Shown piece after piece: positions 1-6,840 of a stretch of DNA of 21,844 bases. The notes below the pieces were generated by a model that worked only from the letters and a program-made list of their open reading frames with translations, made no database searches and was not told the origin of the DNA. This DNA is from Pigoraptor vietnamica (Eukaryota; Opisthokonta; Filasterea). The first letter of the stretch is position 1, and each line of letters begins with the position of its first letter. The DNA is taken from the NCBI GenBank assembly GCA_943704525.1, contig CALSCQ010002348.1, forward strand, positions 1 to 21,844, in the 5' to 3' direction. Made by a program: the position numbers and the translations under genes.

Positions 1-52
1 CCCCCCCCCCCCCCCCCCCTCTCTCTCCCTCTCTTTTCTCTTGCTGCCTCAG
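1..52. repeat. Poly-C / pyrimidine tract at left window edge
   Basis: Nineteen C residues are followed by a CT-rich tract reaching ...TGCCTCAG at 52. Read outward on the minus strand it is a purine-rich stretch passing into poly-G. On the plus strand it looks like a polypyrimidine tract plus CAG acceptor, but the neighbouring gene lies on the minus strand, so this is probably chance. It is low-complexity sequence, possibly an assembly or sequencing artefact because the right edge ends in the same way. Confidence 0.8.
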
Positions 53-195
53 TGGTCGGTGATGTACAACGCCCACGAGCTACTCCTGCCATTGACGACC
101 CTTCACGCAATTACGGAGCACACCCCCACGGCGCACTCTCCAACGAAAAGGAGGCGTCTGGGAAGTCACGTGCGCGACAGGCACACCGTACGGAC

Positions 196-1061
196 CTGCC
201 CAAAGGTGTTCCTGACGTATTTGTTGGCGTTCTGGAACGTGTCGCCGCCGATTGCGATGATGTCGTCGCGCGTCGTCGAAATTTGCGAGTTGCCGACGAA
301 CGCGATGACGATACCGGCAAGCAGGAAAGCGAGCGATATCGCGAGGCAGATGACCATTATCTTGCGCTCCTTCTTGTCGACCGTCTTCTGGACGGGCGCG
401 CCGCCGCACACGTTGCACAAGCGGAGGCAACCAAAAATGAGCCCCGTGACCCACATGATGATCCCAAACGCAATACCGAAGCCGAACGCGATAATGACGG
501 GCTGCGGGGGTGACGCACGCACGGCGTTAGAGGCGAGGGAGAATGAATTGAAGGCAACACGATGGGAGGGAAGCATTAAACATGGCTTTTGCCCCTAAGT
601 CAGTGTCGACGCGCGCACTGTGTCAACGCAGCTTGTTAGATGCAGCAATTTGTGGGGGGAAGGGAGGGGAAGGGAGGGACCACATGCGCGCACGCCTTCA
701 AACGCCGCAGCACACACGGGGCGCGCACGTGCGCACGCAAAGGACTCACCAAGCCGTACTTGACCACGTCGTCCTTGATTTCGGAAAACTTTATCCCGCC
801 GTGCTTCATGCTGTACATGACGTGGTTGAGCAGTGTGATGGGAAAGGACTTGGCCTGCACCGTCGACTTGAGGGAGTCGGTGAAAATGAGCGCCCCGCGG
901 CGCCCGCCCTTGTCGTAGGGGTTCTTGGAGTACGCGTAGGCCTCCCCAATGTCCGCGCTCGGCTCGAAGGTCACATTCGCACCCTCCGCGCAAATTAGGA
1001 GCAGCGCGCTGCACACGGCTGCGACCAACGCAAGCGCGCGCACGCAAAAATAGGGCCCCAT
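196..1061 (-). CDS. Prominin-like pentaspan membrane protein, N-terminal part (partial, two exons seen)
   Basis: Prominins are membrane glycoproteins that gather on plasma-membrane protrusions and ciliary membranes, bind cholesterol and shape curvature. Exon 1 (1061-750, 104 codons) starts at the ATG directly before a clear signal peptide (about residues 1-26, MGPYFCVRALALVAAVCSAL) and encodes the start of an ectodomain. Exon 2 (501-196, 102 codons) encodes a first membrane segment, the loop CLRLCNVCGG, and a second segment (KIMVICLAISLAFLLAGIVI) ending in FVGNSQI. This matches the prominin pattern of TM1, a Cys-rich RCCNKCGG-type loop, TM2 and a FVANHQV-like motif. Intron 1 (749-502) has donor GTGAGT, a CTAAC branch and a CCCCCGCAG acceptor; both exon ends are phase 0. 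Exon 2 ends at donor CAG|GTCCGT. The following exon cannot be placed with confidence in the remaining 195 bases, and the rest of the gene lies beyond the left edge. The family call rests on pattern recognition, not on an alignment. Confidence 0.72.
654..678 (+). repeat. G-run cluster (G-quadruplex motif) in intron 1 of the prominin-like gene
   Basis: Five runs of 3-6 G (654-659, 662-664, 666-669, 672-674, 676-678) are separated by only A or AA. This satisfies the usual four-run, short-loop G-quadruplex rule on the plus strand. The transcribed gene is on the minus strand, so its pre-mRNA is C-rich here. Confidence 0.8.
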
Positions 1062-1311
1062 TTTCTCCACCCCAAAGGACTGCGAGACATACAGCAAGAG
1101 GGAATGAAGACGCGCACTTTGAAAGAAGGGTAGTACACACGGTCGGCTTATTCGGGCTGCGGTCGAGTGCATCACCAAATCGGGCCTTGTCTGGACATGG
1201 TGGACGCAATTCTTCGATCCGGCCAAGGGCGCTTACAAGCGCCCTTGATCCGGCTCGTCACACACACACGTACGAACGCCACCGGCTTTCTGAGCTCATT
1301 TCCTCGCTCCA
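1062..1311. promoter_or_regulatory. Upstream region of the prominin-like gene
   Basis: About 250 bases separate the start codon at 1061 from the poly(A) hexamer of the next gene on the same strand. The region must hold the 5' UTR and promoter of the prominin-like gene. It contains the perfect inverted repeat at 1225-1246 and a short CA-rich run near 1261. I see no TATA box. Confidence 0.4.
1216..1253. repeat. Perfect inverted repeat framed by direct repeats
   Basis: AAGGGCGCTT (1225-1234), a two-base spacer, and AAGCGCCCTT (1237-1246) form a 10-bp perfect stem. GATCCGG occurs on both sides in direct orientation (1216-1222 and 1247-1253). It lies about 165-185 bases upstream of the prominin-like start codon, between two same-strand genes. 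Confidence 0.85.
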
Positions 1312-1317
1312 TTTATT
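1312..1317 (-). terminator. Poly(A) signal AATAAA for the CSPP1-like gene
   Basis: TTTATT on the plus strand reads AATAAA on the minus strand, about 110 bases beyond the stop codon at 1426-1428. It is the only canonical hexamer on this strand between the two genes, so it is the natural 3'-end signal. A CATAAA-like variant lies closer to the stop, near 1402-1407. Confidence 0.5.
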
Positions 1318-1356
1318 TTGGGGGCATAACTACAGCGGGTGGCAGTGCGGAGTCCT

Positions 1357-1391
1357 GCTTCTTTTCTTTCTTTTCCTTCTTCCTTTTTTTT
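1357..1391. repeat. Polypyrimidine tract in the 3' UTR of the CSPP1-like gene
   Basis: An almost pure CT tract on the plus strand (ending in a run of T) is a polypurine GA/A tract in the minus-strand transcript. It sits between the stop codon and the AATAAA hexamer. It is simple sequence with no further internal structure. Confidence 0.7.
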
Positions 1392-1425
1392 ACATCGTGA
1401 ATTTATGTAATAAATAGTGATGCCT

Positions 1426-4400
1426 CTACACCACGCTCCGCTTGCTGCCGGTCATGAGCTGGTACGTGTCGGCATTGAGGCTGCGCTGCGACCGCCCCGA
1501 CGCAGGCCGGCCCTTGCGCATAAACTGGTCGAGCACGTCCAGCGGCTCCGTTCCACTGATCGCACTCGGCGCCACAGTCACTGACGACGACGGGGCGACG
1601 AGCGCCTCCAGTCGGCGCAAGCGCTCCTCGTTCTTGCGGGAAACGGCCTCGAGATTGAACGACGCCGTCGATTGCGCGCCTGGGCTCGGCGCACGCACGC
1701 TCGAGGACACTGTCGGCTGCGGACCGGCATTCCTGGCGGCACGGCGCCCGTGCGAGGCACCCCCGCGCCCTGGCCCGTCCAGATCCAGGGCAGAGTCCGC
1801 CGCCGTCACAAAGCGGCTCTCGGCGTTGAGGGACGTGCGCGTGTGCCGGCCGTCGTCACCCACCGACATCGTCGAGGGTGCAGCGCGCGCGTGCGAATTG
1901 CGCATCGTGCCAATCTCGCGCGCCTGCTCGCGGAGCACGGCCCTCTGCTGCGCGTCGAGGGCGTCCCCGGACCGCGGGGGTTCGGGGTACTTCTCCATCA
2001 CGCGGCGCCGCGTGGAAGCGCCCGTGTCGCGGTATTTGAGCGCGTCAAACTCCCGCGCGAGATCTGCACCGCTCGGGGATGGACCCCTCCGCGTCGGCAG
2101 CAGAATGTCCATGATGTCCAGATCGCGGTGCTCGTCCGCCGGCACGTACGATGAAGCCGCGGGGGCGGCGCGCCGCGGCAGGGCAATCCCAAACGCGTCG
2201 GCGCCCACACTCTCCCCGTGCTCCGGTCGTGGCGGCTTCCCCGCCGGATGGCGCGCCTGTAGCTGCGAGTACGACTCCTGGCTGCGGGCCATCTGCGACT
2301 CGAGCCGCTTCTGCTCCGTTTGCAGCTGCTTGCGCATCGCCGACAGCTGATCCATCACCTTGCGAGTGGCCTCCTCGGGGTCGTTGCCGCCCCCGTGATG
2401 CGCGTGGTGTGCGTGCGAGTGCGCATGCGTGTGCGCCGGGGGTGCAGGCGAGGACGTGCGCGAGCCAGCACGCGATCCCCTTCCGCGCACAACGGGCGGC
2501 GGGGAGACCTCGCGCGGGGCACCCTTGGACGCCGGCCGCTGTGGCGTACCCGCGCGGTCCCTCATGGTCGGAATGGGTGGCGAGTGCGTGTTGTTGCGCA
2601 TGGTCGGGATCGGCGGCGACTGCGAGCGCATGGTCGGGATCGGTGGCGAAGCGGACCGGTGCGCGGGCGCCGGCGGGGGCGGCGGGTCGGCGGCGGCCCT
2701 GCGCGCCTCGTGCTTCCTGCGTTTCTCCTCGAGGGCACGCTGCTCCGCCTCTGCGCGCTGCCGTGCGAGCTCCTCCTGTTGCTTGCGCTGGTTCTCTTCC
2801 TTCTGGCGGCGCTCTTCCTGCTCGCGCTCGTACTGCCGCTGCAGCTCCTCGCGTTCCTTCTGCAGACGCGCATTTTCGCGCGCCTCTTCCTCCCGCAATT
2901 TCTCCTGCTCGCGCCGCTTGGCGGCCTCCTTCTCCTCCACCTGGCGACGAAGCTCTTCCTGGTACGACAGCTGCTGACCGGCACGCGCAGCGGCGGCCTC
3001 GGGGCGCGGCGGCGAGAAGACGCCTTGCGGCGGTGGTGGGGCGCCGTAGCCGCCCTGATACCCCTGCGGAGCGGGCGCCTGCGCCTGCGGCGGACCGCCA
3101 GCAAACTGAGGGGCACCACCCGCTGGGTTCTGCGTCGCGCCGAATCCCGGGAAGAGCGGCTGCGGTGCGCTCACGTTGGCACCCGCGACATTCGCCATGT
3201 GAATGGCCTTGAGATTCGAGACGATGTTGCCCGAAGCGTCGCGGTGGGGCGCGCCGGCACCCGCGCGGCCGAAGGGGTTGTAGGCGGCGATTTCGGCGTC
3301 CTTCATCTGTTCGTAGCGCATCGCCTCCGCCTTCTGCTGCATCTTCTGGGCGTTCTTCATGCGGACCTGCGCCTCGAGCTCGCGGCGGTAGGCCTCCTTC
3401 TTGTCCTCGGGCGCGCCTCCGACGCCACCTCCCGGCGCAGCGCCCCAGGGATCCGCCGGCGCTTGCGAATGCGGCTGGTCGTAACACCCCTGCTGCGGCG
3501 CAGTGCCATACCCCGTCGGAACCGCAAGCGGAGGTACCGACCGACCGTAGTCACCGGGGGCGTTCTGCCACTGCGGCGCAGCGCCGCCGGCCTGCGGAAA
3601 CGCGCCGTACGCAGAGGCGCCACCAGCGCCAAACGAATCGAAGCGGGTCGCTGCGAGGGCCGACTGGGCCGCTGCGGGATCAAAGAGCGGCTGCGGCACG
3701 CTAACGGGCGCGCCGGCGACGTTCGCCATGTGAATGGCCTTGAGGTTCGAAACGATGTTGCCAGACGCATCGCGGTGGGGAGCGCCGGCGCCGGCGCGGC
3801 CGAAGGGGTTGTAAGCCGCGATTTCTGCCTGCTTGATCTGGTCGTAGCGAGCGGCCTCTGCCCTCTGCTGCTGCTTCTGCGCGTTCTTCATTCGCACTTG
3901 CTCCTCGAGCTCGCGACGGTAGGCCTCCTTCTTGTCCGCCGCGGCGCCGCCGCCCTGTCCGTGGCCGGGAAGACCCACACCCGCGTGCTGGGGCTGCGCG
4001 TTCTGCGGAGCGCCACGGAACTGCGGCGGGTAGGCACCCTGGGGGGCGTACTGTTGTTGCGGAGGCGGGTACTGCGGCTGCGGCTGTTGAGGCGCGTACT
4101 GTTGCAGTTGGGGCTGCTGAGCATACTGCGACGGCCCCCCATACGATTGCGGCGCGCCGTACTGCGGCTGCGACGGCGCAGGCGCGCGGTCCTCCAGTCT
4201 CGAGAGATAGTCGAGCTTGTCGGCAGCGCGAAACGCGGGCGGCGACATTGCCAACGCGCCGAGATCAAACGAATCCGCGGGCTCACGGAAGCGCACGCCC
4301 ACGCGCCCGCGGCGCAGCTCGTCGAGAAGGTCTTGCGCCCCTCCCGCACGCGCGCCGTCATCCCATCCGTCTCCCTGTGGCTGCGGGGCGAATCCAACGC

Positions 4401-4650
4401 CGCTCGTGCGCGCGGGCGCACCCATAGCCTGTGGGGGCTCCACAAAGCGCGCAGTTCCGTTGCCGCGCGTGGGCTCGGGGCGTTGTGGGGCCATCATCGG
4501 CGCGGGTGCCTGTGGCGGCACATCGTCGACGTCCGTGCGCCTGCGCCGACGACCACCGCCACCGTTGCGAAGATATTCCTGGTACTCGCGCGCACGCTCC
4601 TCGCGAAGACGCTTTGCGTGCGCCTCGCGCTCGCCCACCACAAGCGCCAT
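1426..4650 (-). CDS. CSPP1-like centrosome / ciliary-base coiled-coil protein
   Basis: A single open frame of 1,074 codons starts at the ATG at 4650. The N-terminus is basic and helical (RLREERAREYQEYL), as in CSPP1, a microtubule-associated protein of centrosomes, spindle poles and cilia. In order: a helical start (about 1-30); a Q/P/Y-rich low-complexity stretch (about 158-215); an 85-residue module beginning DKKEAYRREL and containing YNPFGRAGAGAPHRD (239-323); a near-identical copy (416-500); a long E/R/K-rich coiled coil (about 560-652); three copies of SPPIPTMR (about 667-697); a His-rich run (about 737-751); a second coiled coil (about 755-797); and a short Leu-rich helix near the C-terminus. 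The YRRELEEQ plus NPFGRxGxGAP-type blocks and SPP-I/V-P motifs are what suggest CSPP1. Another coiled-coil basal-body protein is possible. The gene has no intron, unlike its neighbours, and shares a divergent promoter with the gene at 5130. Confidence 0.6.
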   Translation of the reverse strand: MALVVGEREAHAKRLREERAREYQEYLRNGGGGRRRRRTDVDDVPPQAPAPMMAPQRPEPTRGNGTARFVEPPQAMGAPARTSGVGFAPQPQGDGWDDGARAGGAQDLLDELRRGRVGVRFREPADSFDLGALAMSPPAFRAADKLDYLSRLEDRAPAPSQPQYGAPQSYGGPSQYAQQPQLQQYAPQQPQPQYPPPQQQYAPQGAYPPQFRGAPQNAQPQHAGVGLPGHGQGGGAAADKKEAYRRELEEQVRMKNAQKQQQRAEAARYDQIKQAEIAAYNPFGRAGAGAPHRDASGNIVSNLKAIHMANVAGAPVSVPQPLFDPAAAQSALAATRFDSFGAGGASAYGAFPQAGGAAPQWQNAPGDYGRSVPPLAVPTGYGTAPQQGCYDQPHSQAPADPWGAAPGGGVGGAPEDKKEAYRRELEAQVRMKNAQKMQQKAEAMRYEQMKDAEIAAYNPFGRAGAGAPHRDASGNIVSNLKAIHMANVAGANVSAPQPLFPGFGATQNPAGGAPQFAGGPPQAQAPAPQGYQGGYGAPPPPQGVFSPPRPEAAAARAGQQLSYQEELRRQVEEKEAAKRREQEKLREEEARENARLQKEREELQRQYEREQEERRQKEENQRKQQEELARQRAEAEQRALEEKRRKHEARRAAADPPPPPAPAHRSASPPIPTMRSQSPPIPTMRNNTHSPPIPTMRDRAGTPQRPASKGAPREVSPPPVVRGRGSRAGSRTSSPAPPAHTHAHSHAHHAHHGGGNDPEEATRKVMDQLSAMRKQLQTEQKRLESQMARSQESYSQLQARHPAGKPPRPEHGESVGADAFGIALPRRAAPAASSYVPADEHRDLDIMDILLPTRRGPSPSGADLAREFDALKYRDTGASTRRRVMEKYPEPPRSGDALDAQQRAVLREQAREIGTMRNSHARAAPSTMSVGDDGRHTRTSLNAESRFVTAADSALDLDGPGRGGASHGRRAARNAGPQPTVSSSVRAPSPGAQSTASFNLEAVSRKNEERLRRLEALVAPSSSVTVAPSAISGTEPLDVLDQFMRKGRPASGRSQRSLNADTYQLMTGSKRSVV
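2560..2649 (-). repeat. Three coding direct repeats (SPPIPTMR)
   Basis: Three 24-base units at 2626-2649, 2596-2619 and 2560-2583 each encode SPPIPTMR, spaced 30 and 36 bases apart. They form a linear-motif array after the main coiled coil of the CSPP1-like protein. Each has a Ser-Pro dipeptide, so proline-directed phosphorylation is conceivable. The spacing does not fit the EB-binding SxIP motif, because two residues lie between Ser and Ile. Confidence 0.9.
3151..3405 (-). repeat. Internal 85-codon repeat, copy B
   Basis: Residues 416-500 of the CSPP1-like protein. It aligns without gaps to copy A at 3682-3936. By eye 76 of 85 residues match, while many codons differ at third positions, so the duplication is old enough for silent drift and both copies are constrained. 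The conserved core is YNPFGRAGAGAPHRDASGNI. Confidence 0.9.
3682..3936 (-). repeat. Internal 85-codon repeat, copy A
   Basis: Residues 239-323 of the CSPP1-like protein and partner of copy B at 3151-3405. It starts with a charged helix (DKKEAYRRELEEQVRMKN) and continues into the glycine/proline core and a conserved tail ending PQPLF. The two copies are separated by 92 residues rich in G, A, P, Q and Y. Confidence 0.9.
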
Positions 4651-5129
4651 TGTAGGCGAGGGAAAAGATTAGAAAGAGAAGGTCGAGTGTGCTGGATCGA
4701 TCCAAGGGAAACGCACGACCCCTGCGCCGCCCTTAGACGCCCTTTTCCCCCCTTCCCCGCGGCCCTTCTTCTCTTAGTGTTCCGACAAAGGAGCGTTCGT
4801 GTCTGAACGGCCGTTTGATACGCGCGGGCTCTTCCTCTCCTAACAGTGTAATCGACAAGCGATTTTTGTGCCAGTTGCATGGCCGTGTGCGTGACTGAGT
4901 CACACGCCCGATTGGTATTTTGGAATTGCGCGCCACTGTACCGCTCATCACGACGAGCCGGGATTGCAAATATGTTTGTATGAGAATTCACGGCTTGTGT
5001 TGGGATCATCGTGGTCGGTTGCACTTGACAACCGAGAGGTATTGCGAGATCACGTGACACCCTTTCCCACTCTGAACACGAATACATACACAACGCCGGG
5101 CCATTACCGCCTCTTCCCGCACGCACACA
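4651..5129. promoter_or_regulatory. Divergent promoter region between the CSPP1-like gene and the orphan gene
   Basis: These 479 bases lie between two divergent start codons and must contain both promoters and 5' UTRs. They hold TGAGTCA (4896-4902), the consensus for AP-1/Gcn4-type bZIP factors, inside the near-palindrome GTGACTGAGTCAC. They also hold TCACGTGA (5050-5057), an E-box of the bHLH (Cbf1/USF/TFE) type, about 75 bases before the plus-strand ATG. I see no TATA box. The site meanings are inferred from consensus only. Confidence 0.5.
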
Positions 5130-6717
5130 ATGGCTGCGTGTGCGTGTGCGTCGCAGGCCATCATGGCCGTCGTGGGCATTGACGGCGACGGCAGCACTGG
5201 TGCCGGCTTGTCTGTGCGGTGCAGGCCCCTTCGCGACGCAGACTGGGCGCTGTCGTACCGCTGGGACAGCGTCGCAGAGAAGCACGTCACGCTGACGTGC
5301 GAGTGCGGGCGCGTATGTTTCGACGGCACATTGTCGCTGAGCACGCGGGCGTGCGCGTACGTGCGCGCCTGCCTTGCCAGTGGCGTGTGCGAATGCGTGT
5401 GGGTGGACGCTAGCGGCGCAGGGCATCCCCCTCAGCGAGGCGTTTGGTTACATGGGCAATCTGTACGCAACACACCACGTGTGGACGCACTTGCGCCTGT
5501 GCAGTGGCGGGAGTGACGAGTTGGACAAGACGCGCGTGCGGGGGTGGGTGCAGCAGGAACTCCTGCTCACGTCACTGGCGACGGAGAGCGAGCAAGCCGC
5601 CGTGAAGGAACGGTGTGCGGCCCTCCGGAAGCTCCACAGTGCGTCGACAGAGGGCATGCGGGACCTCCGCGCGCGTCCGCAGCAACCTCAGGACGAGGCA
5701 TACATGCGACGGCAGCTATCGGAAGTGGCGTCGAACCTGCGTGCGTTGGTTGCGGCGCTGTCGGACGCTTCGCACGTGTGGCCGTTCATGGTCGATGCGC
5801 TGCGGAGGGGGCGCGAGTGGGAGCACATGGGGCTTGTGATGTCCCTCGGGGAGATGGTCGCGGGGATGGTCGAGCGCGCACTCGCGGAGCCGCGTGCGCT
5901 TGAGCGCGGCCGATTGGGCGTCGTGCCAGACAAGGAGTACCAGATATTGTGCGCGCGGTTGGAGGCGTGCCGGCGCAACTTTCCCGGCACCGTCGACCTG
6001 TCCCGTCCCGCGGACTTTGGGGACGCTGCGGTGGCGCGGCTGCACGCGGCGTACCTGGAGAGCGAGCTTGCGGTCGAGGCGGACCGGCCGCACGCCATCT
6101 ACAGCGTGTACAACGCCGTCACGGGCGCCAACTACACGTTCCCGTGCTTCAAGTCGCCGCCGCCGTTCATTCCGCTGACCGTTCGCGCGCAGACGTGCAC
6201 GGCAGGAACGCCCGCGCCTGTGCCGCTGTCGACCTTCTTGTTTTCTCTGTTGACGTGGGCGTCGTTTGTCGTGTGGGCGGGGCCGGCGGGCGAGAAGCGG
6301 TGCTATGCGCTGTGCGGGATCGGCAGCGGAGTGAAGCGATGGGTGCCCGTGCTGTACACGGAGAATACGACGGCCGCGCGCGTCGCCGAAAGTTTCAAGG
6401 AAGTTCTGCTCTCCGAGGTGAAGCGGGAGCTGCCGTCCGGCGGCGAGGACATTGAGGACCCGGTCGTGGCGCACCCCACCTGGGAGACATTCCTGCAGCA
6501 TGCGGCGCAGGCGCTCGTGTCCTTTCACCAGGGTGTTCTGCTGGACGCGAGGTGGCGGGACGAGGGCACGTGGTCGCTGCACGATCTGCTTGCCGGGTGC
6601 GACGGTGCGAAGGAGCGCAGCGTGTTTGCGGAGATGGAGGGGGAGGCCGAGATGGAGCTGGCCGCCCTTATGGGTGACATGGGCGGTATCGAATTTAGTC
6701 TGGACGATGGCGAATGA
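5130..6717 (+). CDS. Uncharacterised two-exon protein, about 490-510 residues
   Basis: I do not recognise this family. Exon 1 starts at the ATG at 5130 (a second ATG is at 5163) and encodes MAACACASQAIMAVVG and onward. The main exon runs in another frame from about 5422 to the TGA at 6715-6717 (431 residues), and that frame is closed at 5338, so a short intron must join them. Acceptor GGCGCAG (to 5421) is phase 0. Two phase-0 donors fit: GTATGT at 5313 (109-nt intron) or GTGCGC at 5361 (61 nt). The protein is mostly helical, with a charged region (about 5500-5720), a hydrophobic stretch STFLFSLLTWASFVVWAGP (about 6224-6285) that may be a buried helix or one membrane segment, and a strongly acidic C-terminus ending FSLDDGE. 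The N-terminus is Cys-rich. There is no signal peptide and no catalytic motif I can name. It diverges from the CSPP1-like gene and converges on the Csf1-like gene. Confidence 0.7.
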
Positions 6718-6840
6718 CGCCGGTTGTGCCTGCTAAATCCGTACGTTGCTGGCAGCATTATTGTGTCTGGTCCAGTGAATGAATACAAAGAATATACACA
6801 ATGTGTTCACTAACAGCCAGTAGTTGTTGTAACGTCGCGC
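6718..6840. other. Short convergent intergenic gap
   Basis: Only 123 bases separate the stop of the plus-strand orphan gene from the stop of the minus-strand Csf1-like gene. No canonical AATAAA is present on either strand. The plus strand has an AATACA variant near 6781, and the minus strand has an AATAAT variant (ATTATT on the plus strand, about 6759-6764). The two 3' UTRs probably overlap. Confidence 0.5.

Noticed and set aside
41-598. Plus-strand open frames at the left edge, apparently preceded by a pyrimidine tract and CAG
   Set aside because: The minus strand here encodes a convincing signal-peptide and two-membrane-segment protein with matching splice signals, so the plus frames are shadows.
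2320-4806. An 828-codon open frame on the plus strand opposite the CSPP1-like gene
   Set aside because: It mirrors the minus-strand gene and is dominated by Leu, Arg and Ala codons, as expected when a GC-rich gene is read backwards. The minus frame has clear repeats, coiled coils and conserved motifs.
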